64,000 bases of DNA from Epiperipatus broadwayi (Eukaryota; Onychophora; Udeonychophora; Euonychophora; Peripatidae). This document shows positions 21,618-32,587 of this stretch, one piece after another. Position numbers and translations under genes: made by a program. Below the pieces are notes generated by a model. It was not told the origin of the DNA, did not search any database, and was given only the letters and a program-made list of their open reading frames with translations. The DNA lies in the NCBI GenBank assembly GCA_028023455.1, contig JAQFVV010012668.1, positions 1,178,001 to 1,242,000 of the forward strand. The letters are read 5' to 3'. Every line of letters begins with the position of its first letter. The first letter of the stretch is position 1.

Positions 21618-23117
21618 TCAACCATTATCAATCCACTGCAGGATGAAGGTCTCTCCAAGTTTAATCCATCTTCTCCGATCTTTAGCTTCTCTTTTCCACA
21701 ACACCCCTGCATATTTTCTTATTTCATCCATCCATCTCACATGTGGTCTCTTTCTGGGTCTTTTACAATCTCTTGGAATCCAGTTTAAAATTTCAATTGT
21801 CCATCTATTATCATCTCTTCTAGCAATATGTCCAACCCAACTCCATTTCAATCTTTTAATTTTTTCAATAAGGTCAGTAACACCTGTTTGTTGTCTTACC
21901 CATACATTGCGTTTTCGATCTCTTCTTGTTACTCCCAACATACATCTCTTCATACTCCTTTGAGTGGTCTGAAGTCTCTGTATTGCTCTTCTATTAAGTG
22001 TCCAAGTCTCAGATCCATAAGTAAGAACTGGTAAAACACATTTGTTAAAAAACATCCTTTTCAAACACATAGGCATATTTCCTTTTAGTATCAAGTTATT
22101 TCTACCAAAAGCACTCCAACCAAGTTTAATTCTATGATTAATTTCCTCCATTATGTTTCCATCTGTATTAATAATCTGACCAAGGTATTTGTAACTGTTA
22201 ACTTCTTCTAATTCTTCATAATCAATCTTTATTTTCATATTTTGAGCAAATCGATTAAACATTACTTTAGTCTTTTTAACATTTATCTTTAGTTCTACTT
22301 TTCTACTTTCATCTGCTAACTTCTGCAACATTTCCTGCAGCTCTGAGGCATTATTTGCAAAAACAACTACATCATCTGCAAAATCTAAATGACTTAAATA
22401 CTCTCCATTTACTTTCACTCCTTTAGTTTCCCATTTTAATCCACAAAATACTTCTTGCAGCACTGCTGTAAAGAGTTTTGGAGATATGGAGTCACCTTGT
22501 CTTACATCTTTCTCAATGTTGATTTTTCCAGTATCATTATGTAATCTAATTGTTGCTGTTGCATTTTTATAAATATTCTTTAAAATATGACAATATCCTG
22601 GATCTATACCTTGATGATCCAATGCTTTAATTACTGAAGAAATGTGTATAGAATCGAATGCCTTTTCATAATCTACAAATCCAAAACATAATGACAACTC
22701 ATATTCATTTGTCCTTTCTATGACTTCTCTCAATACCTGGATATGATCTATTGTACTAAAACCACTTTTAAATTCAGCTTGTTCTCTTGGTTGGTGGAAA
22801 TCCAAAGTTCTCTGTAGACGAGTTGTAATTATCTTGGTAAAATTTTTATATAAAACTGATAAAAGGCTGATAGGTCTGTAATTTCTAATATCTTCTTTAT
22901 CACCTTTTTTAAATATTAATATTATTACTGCATTCTTCCAATCTTCCAGTACATCTTTATCATTTAGACATTTGGTATATAACTTTGCTAAAATTGTTTC
23001 TATTTCTTCACCTGCTTCTTTTAATATATCAATTATAATTCCATCATTTCCTGGAGCCTTTCCTTTCTTCATACACTTAATTGCATATCTCACTTCTTCA
23101 TTTAAAATTCTGGGCAA
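21618..23117 (-). CDS. RTE-type reverse transcriptase, 499-codon open frame (5'-truncated element)
   Basis: Reverse transcriptase of an RTE-clade LINE, which copies the element RNA at a nicked target. Key motifs by residue: APGNDG 21-26; NYRPISLL 79-86; FVDYEKAFDS 147-156 with catalytic Asp 149; RQGDSISPKLF 206-216; FADDVVVF 246-253 with Asp 248 and 249; KYLGQ near 313; LTYGSETW near 367. A Trp/Arg-rich C-terminal domain (WVGHIARRDDNRW) follows. All catalytic residues are present. The first Met shown is internal: protein homology continues upstream in another frame (VEDFYQELY, about 23170), so one frameshift near 23140 separates this from the 5' piece. It is the least decayed protein in the window. 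Confidence 0.85.
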   Translation of the reverse strand: MPRILNEEVRYAIKCMKKGKAPGNDGIIIDILKEAGEEIETILAKLYTKCLNDKDVLEDWKNAVIILIFKKGDKEDIRNYRPISLLSVLYKNFTKIITTRLQRTLDFHQPREQAEFKSGFSTIDHIQVLREVIERTNEYELSLCFGFVDYEKAFDSIHISSVIKALDHQGIDPGYCHILKNIYKNATATIRLHNDTGKINIEKDVRQGDSISPKLFTAVLQEVFCGLKWETKGVKVNGEYLSHLDFADDVVVFANNASELQEMLQKLADESRKVELKINVKKTKVMFNRFAQNMKIKIDYEELEEVNSYKYLGQIINTDGNIMEEINHRIKLGWSAFGRNNLILKGNMPMCLKRMFFNKCVLPVLTYGSETWTLNRRAIQRLQTTQRSMKRCMLGVTRRDRKRNVWVRQQTGVTDLIEKIKRLKWSWVGHIARRDDNRWTIEILNWIPRDCKRPRKRPHVRWMDEIRKYAGVLWKREAKDRRRWIKLGETFILQWIDNG

Positions 23118-23139
23118 TTCGGAAGATGTAATAGATATA

Positions 23140-23580
23140 GGAGGTACAATTCTTGATAAAAATCTTCTACCAATTTCATGATGTCATCTCTCTTTTTAGT
23201 AATAATTCCATATTTTTTCTTATTGCAGATATAAATTTCCTACCAATACCAAAAGGTTGTTTAACATTTTTGAGATTTTTATTTTCTTCTACAGCTTTCC
23301 TTGCTATTTCACAGTTATACTTTCTTATATCATTTTCAACTCTTTTCCGTACCATTTTACAAAATTCGAGATATTCAATTCTTTTTAATACATCATTTTT
23401 GTATATCTTCATATTCCTTCTTTTCTTCATAAATTCTCTAGTCTCAGCAGACATTTTATTAGTCAATTGTTGCTTTTTTCTACCAGCTATGTTTGTTGCA
23501 GTTTTTAAAAGTGTATCAGTTATTTTCATATTAATTTCATTCAAATCTGAATCATGTTCAATATTTTTAATAAATGTTTA
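23140..23580 (-). pseudogene. RTE reverse transcriptase, N-terminal linker piece
   Basis: A 122-codon lysine-rich frame starts MNEINMKITDTLLKTATNIA (23544) and continues KKQQLTNKMSAETREFMKKR. This is the linker between endonuclease and reverse transcriptase in RTE proteins. It is followed, near 23170, by VEDFYQELY in another frame. Frameshifted relative to the main open frame and truncated at about 23580. Confidence 0.7.
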
Positions 23581-23607
23581 GATGAAAATTTAAATGGATT
23601 AACCCAC

Positions 23608-23760
23608 TTAAATTAACTTAATTAGAAAGCACTCAGGCCAAGAGTCAAAATAAACATACAGATTGATGCATCCTAAAAGAGGATCAGTCTGTCTGTTTAC
23701 TTTGATTCTTGACCTGGGGCAGTTGTTCTAGGTTATGTGCTTCTAAATAAGTTATTTAAA
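23608..23760. repeat. Imperfect hairpin / MITE-like inverted repeat
   Basis: The best paired arms are about 23634-23673 and 23681-23717 (AGAGTCAAAATAAACAT against ATGTTTACTTTGATTCT-like sequence) with a loop of about 7 bp. Weaker pairing continues outwards to TTAAATTAACTT at 23608 and AAGTTATTTAAA at 23760. No coding capacity. It could be a small foldback transposon adjoining the truncated end of the RTE copy. Confidence 0.65.
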
Positions 23761-25964
23761 TCGATTATTCCACACATTCAAGATTTCCATATATATATAT
23801 AAGCTTAAACATTACAAGCATAAAGCTAAACTAGTCAATAAATAATTAAAATTACCCCAAATCCAAAATTCAAAAGACTAGCCCAAGAAAAAAATAATTA
23901 AAACACAACCAAAGATTTCACTGCTACTAGCAGACTTCTCAAGTGTAAAGAACTACAAAAACCACACCATATATATAATATTAGACATTACTCACAAATC
24001 CATTTACTTTCCAACCACCAGTAATATTAAAAGAACTCTTAAATAAGTTAATTGCTTCAGAATAATAAATTTTCAATAATAAAGATTCTTTAATTCTTTT
24101 GATTTCATTTCTCTCAAAGAAGACAACCTATTGAATTGTCACTTTATTTAAGCATTTAACAGCCATACATTTATAAAAAAAAATCGTCGCATTAATAAAA
24201 GATTGCAGTTATATTATCATAATCTTAAAAAAAAAAAATTAGTGCTAAAGTTTTTTTTATCATGATAACTCTTAGAAAACTAAGATATTTCTTTCAACAG
24301 GGTTGTATTATTTACGCTAAGACTAGATCAGTTACCTTAAGTCAACGTTAACTAACCAAATTAGAATTGCGGAGATTTGAAGAAGAATCACAGGGTTATT
24401 AACATGTTTGACTATTTAAATTCCAAATAATAATGAGCATATTTATTACATTAATAATATTTGGTTTTTAATTTAGCACATTAGGTTAAAAGTGATAAAT
24501 TATAATTAATAAACATCAATACTTATTACTTTTTCCATGATATAATTAATTTATCGTAAATTGTTTCTGACGGTTATACTAAAAATATTGGGAATTGTTA
24601 TCCAGGGTACTGTTTTATTATAAATAATTAAAAGTCATGACAATTAATGATACTTTTATTTATTTATTTAAGTTAAAAATATTTTATTATTTGGTTAAAG
24701 TATTTTACAGTTTTTGAATATTTGCCTATAAAAATTTTTTAATAACGTGATTATGGTAATATTTTCAAATATTTGTTATTCATCTTTTGCCATAAAAGAT
24801 AAAATTCTCATACATAAAATAATCGATTAGTCTATCTGCATTAAACAGCAAAATTTAAATGTATATATATAATCATATGTAAAAAATATACATTCTAGCT
24901 TCTGACTTGATATGTCAATATGAAATGACTTTTAAAAGCAGATGCCACAATTAAAAAGCTGAATAAAATAAATACTTTTATTAAAAATAATTATCTCCAA
25001 TTAATTAAAAATGATAATGAAATATTTAAGCTGATACATTTTGCTAAAAAAAAAAAAATCTCCTACAGTATTATTTTAGTTCACCACAAAACTGGCAAAA
25101 TGTCAACTTCCTATTCATTTCATGCCAAGCGGCACTTAGGAGAAGAAATGACAGCTGATAAAATATTGGAACTATGCCATATGACAAGTAGCAGCTCAGA
25201 ATATGAATTTTTTCATGAATTACAATGTGTTATTTCTCTAAATGGCAACTAGGGGAATTATCAAGTCTTTCAATTATTTGGATTGATTAAAATGAAAAAT
25301 AAAAAATGATGCAACTAAAATACTTTATTCTTCTCATTAACTGTAATTTTCATGGATTCCCTCAACAGCAGAAATAATTAAAAATGATATGATAATCAAG
25401 GGAAAATATCATACTTGAAATTTTTAAGATAGTTTAAGTAAATGAAGATCACTCATATCAATATCTTGTCTTTAGGTCATCTTTTTATGTTCAATATACT
25501 CCACATCTCTCACTATATATATAGGGAAAATATCATTAATCTGAATACCTTTTATAATAAATACGTTTTATTTTTATCTTCAAACTCTTATAATAAATAA
25601 ATTAGTTTATATACATATTTATAACTAAAATTAAAAAAAAAAAAAAATTAAATATCTATAAATTAATAAGCTTAATTGCAGTTAGATGACCCCCCCCCCC
25701 CCATCTTAAGCAGAGTTTCCATATACAATGACAAAAATAAATAGGGGAAAAAATAAAAAAATCTCAAATTTGGATTTATTGTGAATACTGTATTAATATT
25801 CTTCATGGTTTGGTGCAGTGACAGGAGTGGCAGACATGGAGCTTAAGATCAATAGATTCCATCTAATTCTGTCATTTCTAGTACCCAAATTTCTTATAAA
25901 CTTCTGAGTTATTCTATGATTACTTAATGGATATAGTAATATTATAATTCATATTAATTTTCAT
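23761..25964. other. AT-rich non-coding DNA
   Basis: No protein-like frames. A C-homopolymer of about 14 at 25689-25702 and several A runs are the only distinct items. Confidence 0.5.
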
Positions 25965-25978
25965 ATAAATAGGTTTAA
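25965..25978 (+). repeat. Target-site duplication, left, of the foldback element
   Basis: ATAAATAGGTTTAA, exact partner at 26501-26514. Confidence 0.75.
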
Positions 25979-26123
25979 ATAATAAATGAATAACCTCTGA
26001 CCCATACAAGATATAGAATTTATGCAGCAATAAAAGGAATCCTCTTATTACTACGACTCAAATATTTATATATGAGCAAATCTGAAGTACTGGCACAGAA
26101 GGTGTGACTATAGAACAGTCACT
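25975..26123 (+). repeat. Left arm of perfect 149-bp inverted repeat
   Basis: Begins TTAAATAATAAATGAATAAC and ends GAACAGTCACT. Exact reverse complement of 26242-26390. Its first four bases overlap the target duplication. Confidence 0.9.
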
Positions 26124-26500
26124 GCTATAAAAAATAAATGCTGATTTATATATATGATTAATTTCAGTTGGAATGACGTTCAGTAAATTCTAGTAAATTT
26201 CATCGGCGTCATTCATTCATAATTTATATATAGTAATTCAAAGTGACTGTTCTATAGTCACACCTTCTGTGCCAGTACTTCAGATTTGCTCATATATAAA
26301 TATTTGAGTCGTAGTAATAAGAGGATTCCTTTTATTGCTGCATAAATTCTATATCTTGTATGGGTCAGAGGTTATTCATTTATTATTTAACACTCGCAAA
26401 AAGCGTTTGCTCAATTTGGTTTGAAAAATAGCCGATATGAATGTGATTACAATTGTATACAGACGCTATAAAAAAAAAAATAAAAAAAATAAAAATGCTG
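25979..26500 (+). mobile_element. 522-bp foldback element with perfect 149-bp inverted repeat
   Basis: The arms 25975-26123 and 26242-26390 are exact reverse complements over 149 bp, with a 118-bp loop. The right arm is followed by about 110 bp ending in an A-rich tail (26469-26500). A 14-bp direct repeat, ATAAATAGGTTTAA, flanks the unit at 25965-25978 and 26501-26514. A-tail plus target duplication suggests retrotransposition. The inverted arm then recalls twin priming or a retrozyme-style inverted unit. The loop begins GCTATAAAAAATAAATGCTG, very like the terminal tail, so an internal 3' end is fused to an inverted copy. No hammerhead core was found. Confidence 0.75.
26242..26390 (-). repeat. 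Right arm of perfect 149-bp inverted repeat
   Basis: Exact reverse complement of 25975-26123 with no mismatch detected on reading both arms base by base. Confidence 0.9.
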
Positions 26501-26514
26501 ATAAATAGGTTTAA
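26501..26514 (+). repeat. Target-site duplication, right, of the foldback element
   Basis: ATAAATAGGTTTAA, directly after the A-rich tail; exact partner of 25965-25978. Confidence 0.75.
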
Positions 26515-26729
26515 TAAGTCAGATTAAGATTATCTGAAATAAAAACTAAAAAATAATAACAATAAAATTAAATTGCAATCACAAACTAAAAAAAAAAGTT
26601 TTACAAAACTTACAGATAATCATTTTCTGTAGATGTGTTAATTTTGAAAAGCCTTGTTTTGGTTGCAAGCAATTTAACATAAACATTAATAATACTACAT
26701 GCTTAAAAATTTACATAATCTACGTGTCA

Positions 26730-26762
26730 TTACACACCCACACGCACGCACACACACACACA
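26730..26762 (+). repeat. CA-rich microsatellite
   Basis: Imperfect (CA)n with CACG interruptions. Confidence 0.85.
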
Positions 26763-27071
26763 AAGTAATTCTGTAGCTAGAGGCCAATTCTGGCCCTGTC
26801 AAATATTACGAAGTTGAACAAAATTAAAGTTAGAATGGACAAATAAATATTACATTTCTTATATCTATTTAATACTAATAAGAATTGGTTTAATTGTTTT
26901 CTCTATCAAATGATAATATAATAATTGTAGAAATTTTCTGTAAAATAAAAAAAAATAATAATAATGTGAATATTATTTTAATGTGTTATAAATGATTGTA
27001 AAATAGATTGAAAAGTATAAAATAATATAAACAATTGTTTTATTCTCTCTTCAGCAATTATTTACTAGTTT

Positions 27072-27218
27072 TTTGTTTCAAAAGGCTTTATTGATCTATC
27101 GGTTTACAAAAAATGAAAAAAGCAAGAAATAACAAACATGATCAGAACTTACCATTCTTCTGATCGTTATATAACACTTTACATATATCATTACATCAAA
27201 ATCCTTTTGTCATTAAAG
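27072..27218 (-). mobile_element. Severely 5'-truncated LINE: 3' UTR only
   Basis: The minus strand ends in CAATAAAGCC followed by TTTTGAAACAAAA, aligning with the 3' end of the full-length LINE (8440-8585). Shared blocks include GGCTTTATTG, GATCAG(A/G)(A/G)CTTACCATTC and CTGATCGTTA on the plus strand. Only about 147 bp remains. No clear target duplication. Confidence 0.7.
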
Positions 27219-29649
27219 GTAATAATTATTTTTCTCTTTCAGAGGTAAAAAAAAATGTCTCAACGTTTTTGTTAAATTTTGTTTTAATTAATTTGTTATA
27301 TTTTCTCTTTTCTTTTTTATCTATCTCCAAAACAAAAGGCGATGTTTCCCAAATCAAAATTAATTAAGAGCTTGTCAGATTTTTAGCATAAGAAAAAATA
27401 ACTGCAGAAAATTTTTTTTGTATGATTGAATTTTTTTTTGTCTTTGAAATGTTTTGCAGTTGATTCAAAATTAAATTTTATCAAGTTAGAATCCAGATGT
27501 AAATGGATGGATACGAGTTTGTTCCAAAAAAACTGTGGTGACAGGTAAATCAGTACTTCAGCATTCTATGACTAACAGTCATTCTTGAATCACCTATAGA
27601 AGAAGAAAGAAGCAGAAGATCAGTCCAAGTACAAACGTTTTCTAACATGGATTTGAAGAAAACCATGTGTTAGTTATAAATGAAGCATCATCCTAACATA
27701 ATCATGTAACCTGCTCACTAAAAAAATGTAAAAAGAAGACTAATCCTCACTGTCTGTTTCCATTCAAAAACATGACTATCTCTGTCTCCATGTTTTAGCC
27801 AGCCCCCCAAAATTGTAAGATTAAAAAAAAAAAAAGGATAAATTCATTCTGTGTAAAAACTTGAAAATATTCTATTACAAAAATGGAAAAAAATTGACTG
27901 TTTACATTATCCTAAAAATATATGTTAATGCAGAACTTCTATAAGCCTACAAGAAGAAAAACGAATTGCTAAATTCAACAATGGAAGCCAACAGGAAAGA
28001 AAATTGCAATAGAAAAAAATCAAACATATATATATAAGTTCTTTTCATGTGCATATTATATCTTCATTTACAAATAATTTTTTTAAAGAAACAATAATTG
28101 GTAAATATTTTTTATAAACATTCTGTTTTCCCTTATATGATTTTCTCTTGGAAATGATAAAAAGGGTTACTTCTTTATGATGGATATGACCTCATAGAGG
28201 CAAGCATATTCCGGTCTATCTCACCATTGAACTGCTTATTACTTTAGCGACCCGGTACTGCCTTCCTTCTTTGTATATAGTTAAGCCTGATATGTCAGCA
28301 TTCCTGGATGATGATCATGACAGCTATGCGATCATCTATTTTAACCATATTTATTTAGAGTTAATTCACACGTTTTCTTGTGTATGCCTAGTTTAATATC
28401 AAGTGCTGCTTAAGGGATATCTGTCCTAGAGATCATCAAATCTACCATCTGAAATATATATTTGTGTGTATATATGCAATCACAAATTAAATGTCAGGTA
28501 GTCCCTTATATATGTTATACTTTGAAATTCTTGACACATACGTATTCACTAATTAATGTAATTCCCACTATCTTTAATGAGTCTAGCAACCAATTAAGCA
28601 GTATTCATTTCTTTGATTTTGTTACTAATAAAGTGTGTGTATCATATATATCTCTTGCATTGAGTATCTTATTTGCCACAGGGAAATCATATAGTTATAA
28701 TTTAATTCTAAGAGTCTCTACTTCTCCCTGATCACCAAGATTAATTTAAAATGAAGTAGTATGTGAGTTGGAATGAGTTGTGGTGTTTTAAATCACCTTT
28801 GCTGTTCCTGGCTCATTCCGACCATTACTATATATAAATATATGCTTAGTTATTATTTATATTCATGTTTACATACAGTTCTGATGATGTGTGATTATAT
28901 ATATATATATTTTGTACATATGTTTGACTCATTAAGAAAAATAAATTAGGTTTATATAAAAAAAATAAAGCAGTCAAATTATTTAACTATTAATTCTCTA
29001 ACCATGGATTAAAAAGCATATTAATTCAATCAGCTATATTAAAAATGCAGTAAATTAATAAAATAATCTTATTGCAGTAATGGAAAAACAATAATAATGG
29101 CAAAGTAAATTTCATATAATAAGAGGTTATGTGAAATAAAAGAAAATTGGAATATTGAGGGAAAAAATGATCAAAATCCTTCACCATTCCAGACAATCCC
29201 CATATCTGTAAGTAAAAAGTAGATTTTAACAGGTTGGTAGGACCTTACTATTATTTTGTAAACATTAAGGATCAACTTGAATAAGTTTTTTTTCATTAAT
29301 GTGTATTCCTGTTTTAATGTTACTTGTACTAAAATTTGCCTATAGATTATTATTAGTTTTAAATTAACTTTAATAGGTTTACTATATATATATATATATT
29401 ATCAATTATTTACAAGTCTTATTGAAACAAAAAAAGATTTCAAGTAGAATAGCCATAAGACAGATGTTCATATAACAGCAATAATCAATACATATCTAAT
29501 GCATATTAATTAGTATATTCAATGGCCAAGTCTCTGGATTGTTATTAATGTGATCAGATTCCATGTCGCTACAAAAATATCAGCAGGCATGTAGGTTTAT
29601 CTCTGGTCTTAATGTTATTTAATTTTTTTAGAAAGAATAATTTAGTATT
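27219..29649. other. AT-rich DNA without recognised genes
   Basis: Several patches are less AT-rich (27500-27700, 28190-28460, 28740-28830) but give no protein-family match. A small inverted repeat, GGAATGAG with CTCATTCC, lies at 28771-28830. (TA)n runs at 28898 and 29382. Possibly decayed mobile DNA. Confidence 0.4.
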
Positions 29650-29681
29650 GTGAGACATGGGATTAAAGCTTATATAGCATC

Positions 29682-29951
29682 TTACAACCGGAGTGTGAAA
29701 AAAAAAAGAATGTAGTAAATCTTTAATTGAGAAAAATACCAATTTGTATATTTTTTTACAAGATTGTTGATTGTCAGTGAGTTTGAATGAGTCATATTAT
29801 TGACAAGAGTATGACAAGGAAAAAATAAGGAACAATCCATAAGAATGTTTTCCAATGTTTCCTCATTTCTATGACAGTGGCACATAATGGATCTATATTT
29901 GTGAAGTGACACTTGTAGAAGAGAAATAATTAGTAGGAAGGGCTTTGACAT
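29682..29951 (-). pseudogene. LINE ORF2 C-terminal zinc-knuckle fragment
   Basis: MCHCHRNEETLENILMDCSL aligns with the CKLCQREPETLSHLLFTCP block of the full-length LINE: CxxCH..E.TLE.IL..C. The histidine after TL is replaced, so the knuckle is no longer complete. Confidence 0.65.
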
Positions 29952-30669
29952 TTATTTTAATTAAGAGAGTTCAGATATTTGGATTCCAGATGCCAATATC
30001 TGAAATGTATTTGTTACTACATAACAAGAAAGATTGACTATTATTTGATATACTATTATTATTTTCAATTTTATATGTTCACCAATAGTTACTTTTATTT
30101 AGAAATAGATTACATGAGAGAGTAGAGTGTTTACTTATGAGAATTATTAAGGTTTTGATAAAATTATTGCTAATGGGGTGGTAAAGTGTTAGTAGGGTTA
30201 ACAGGAATTACACTATTAACACTTGGGGGAAAAAACTAATTAGTTTAGTCATTTCACTGATGGCTCTCTGAAGACAAAATGTAGAAATGCCATGTAATGA
30301 GAGACGATTGAATTTAATATGATTTTGCATATTTCTTATGCTTAGAGCTACTGCTTTTTTTTATTCCAGACTAGTTTGGTGATAAGGAAGTATATATATT
30401 TTTTGAATGGAGAAGTAAATTTAATAATGGGTAAGAAATAATTAATTTTAGAAAATGTTAAAATATTGACTAGTGATGGTTTATGATATATTGAAAGATA
30501 TTGATAATGCTTTCTATTGGAACAATAAGCTGATCTTGAATAGCAGTTTTCACACATTAAATGAGAGGTGCATTTGATAAATCTAAAAATTTATAAGGAG
30601 TCAAGGAAAAATTTGAAGAAACGTCTTATCTGGAAGAATATTCCAAGTAGAAGATTTGTTCTTATTAAA

Positions 30670-31225
30670 GTGGATTGAAAAATTGTTGGTATAATTATTA
30701 AGTATAGTGTCAGGTAAGAAAAGGAATTATTTTGATGGGAGAAAAATAACTAAGTAATCAATATAAGAGATGTGATTAACAGTATGTTAATTATAGGAAT
30801 ATGTATTCCTGGAATTTTGTTTTCTATTTTCAAAAAAAAGAGGGTTGATATAAGATGTGAAGAGAAAAGAGCTAAGAGAGAAATCATGAAGAATAGAATT
30901 ACATGGATGAAATCCTGAGAATATTTTTCCATTGTGAATTATGCAAATTTCTCTATTTATAAATAAGTGGATTGAAAAATTGTTGTATAATTATTAAACA
31001 CAGTTTTTTGATGGGAGAAAAATAACTAAGTCATCAATATAGGAGATGTGATTAACTCTTTAGTTAATTATAGGGATATATATTCCTGGAATTTTGCTTT
31101 CTATTTCCAAAAGAAGGTGGTTGATATAAGTTGTGAAGAGAAGAGATCTAAGAGGGAAACCTTGAGGAATAGAATTACATGGATGAAATCCAGAGAATAT
31201 TTTTCTATTTCTCTATTTATAAGTA
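30670..31225 (-). pseudogene. Tandemly duplicated reverse-transcriptase catalytic block
   Basis: Two copies with a 297-bp period: 30967-31225 and 30670-30966. Read on the minus strand, the right copy gives SIPQGFPLRSLLF, ESKIPGIYIPI and HISYIDDLVIFLPS. The left copy repeats the same order with IHVILF-type frame damage and KIENKIPGIHIPI. So both the PQG and the YxDD catalytic motifs occur twice in one gene. The copies differ at many positions, so the duplication is not recent. Confidence 0.75.
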
Positions 31226-31328
31226 GATTTGCCAGTATATAGAGATATGATATTGGTATGTTATATTCCTGAAGTAGTTATAGTAGTTTAGGTATAGGAA
31301 CTGAGTCAAATGCAGACCTCATATCCAA

Positions 31329-31586
31329 TTACACAATAATGAGCCCTGTTTTTCTACATTGCCAAATGTGGTCTATTGTTACTTTAAACAGAATAGCAGT
31401 TGATGAAGTAGCCAAACCTTTTTTTTTTTTTGCAAACTGAAATTTTGATATTGAAAGGAGAAGGAGTGTTTGGATTTTATCTTTAATAAGTGATTCAATT
31501 ATTCTAATAAATAGTTGAGTTATGGATATAGGTCTACAATTGTCCAAATAGGAAAAAAATAATATTTTTTTAAGGAAAGGAACCAT
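31329..31586 (-). pseudogene. LINE reverse transcriptase, N-terminal finger part
   Basis: An 85-codon frame, MVPFLKKILFFSYLDNCRPI then SITQLFIRIIESLIKDKIQ, aligns with VVPFIKKKENITTLQNLRPI and ILESIIKDRIE of the full-length LINE. It carries the NxRPIS motif in the form NCRPIS. The downstream AxD catalytic motif is lost in a frameshift near 31340. Confidence 0.75.
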
Positions 31587-31843
31587 AAAGATAGGATAAA
31601 ATTTCAGGAATTATGTGGATTTGTTTGGACAAATGATTAATTAAATTGTGAATTATTGGAATTGTGAAGTGGTTGAGATGATTAAGCTAAAATTTGAGTA
31701 TTGCAGAAGATCCTGGATGAGTATTATCAGGAATGCTGTTCAGCTTGAATGACCTATCAGATTTAGTAATTCCATAATATTCACCATAATGTTGAAATAA
31801 AAAAGAGGCAAGTTTGAGATAGAAATAAGTTTGAAATTTGGAT

Positions 31844-31981
31844 TTAAAATGATAGTATGTATAGCAAGTTTTCTCCAGTTGTCACATTTGAATCTTTCAA
31901 AATGGTCAATGGTATTGTTGCTTTTCCATTTATAACTAAGGGCCCATTGTATATATCTTTTTGACTAATTATGGGAATCTG

Positions 31982-32013
<32 letters not shown>

Positions 32014-32587
32014 GACTTTTTAATAGATAAACAATTAGCCAAGATTTGTAGTGGGTGTTGGTATTTTTGTTTGAGTCATGATTAAAGGAATAGATGTTGT
32101 TGAGGGGAAATATTTTTTTTAGATGGTGTATAGTATCCAATTCTTTTATCAAGGCAGCTGGGGGTTTATTTTTTCTAATATAAAAAATTATGATATATTT
32201 GATGATGTTCAAGAATGTGAACCATGATTCCACAGGGTTTAATTCCATAGTGTTTATTTTTTTAAAATAAATGTAAATTTCTGAAAGGAGAGCTTCAGGT
32301 GTCATCAATTTTAGAAATAATATGTGTTGTTAAGTCTGAATACTGGTTGACTTTGCAAGTTTAACTCAATTTTAATTGCCAGTGATAGACTGTCTGGAAA
32401 GCTTACATGTATTACTCTTGGACTGATAAAAAAAAAGATAGTCAGGAGAGTACAAAAGAATATCTATTAGTGTGGAATATTTTTTGGTGTATAAATAAAA
32501 AAAGTTTGTGGAAAAGAATCTTTCTCCATTCATAAGTCTGGCATTAATCCAATGGAGATATTTCTTCACAAAAGTTGAACATGGCAA
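31844..32587 (-). pseudogene. LINE endonuclease/linker fragments
   Basis: 32587-32372 reads MPCSTFVKKYLHWINARLMN and LIDILLYSPDYLFF, matching the endonuclease LVDLVFYSPALHH. 32308-31844 reads LLSEIYIYFKKINTMELNPV then ESWFTFLNIIKY, matching LFSEIYISIFKIRDMDLDPV / RWITFVNII of the full-length copy. A CA/TA microsatellite interrupts the second piece at about 31982-32013. Confidence 0.75.
31982..32013 (+). repeat. (CA)n(TA)n microsatellite inside the LINE
   Basis: About ten CA followed by about six TA dinucleotides. It expands a linker segment of the decayed gene. Confidence 0.85.

Larger units (their letters stand above)
21603..23580 (-). mobile_element. RTE-type LINE, 5'-truncated, minus strand
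   Basis: The copy spans the reverse transcriptase and a very short 3' UTR. On the minus strand the stop codon is followed within about 15 bases by a (GAT)n-type run, ATGATGATGATATG. RTE elements characteristically end in such short trinucleotide repeats rather than poly-A. The endonuclease domain is missing, so the copy is 5'-truncated. A more decayed copy of the same family lies at 62112-63178. Confidence 0.85.
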
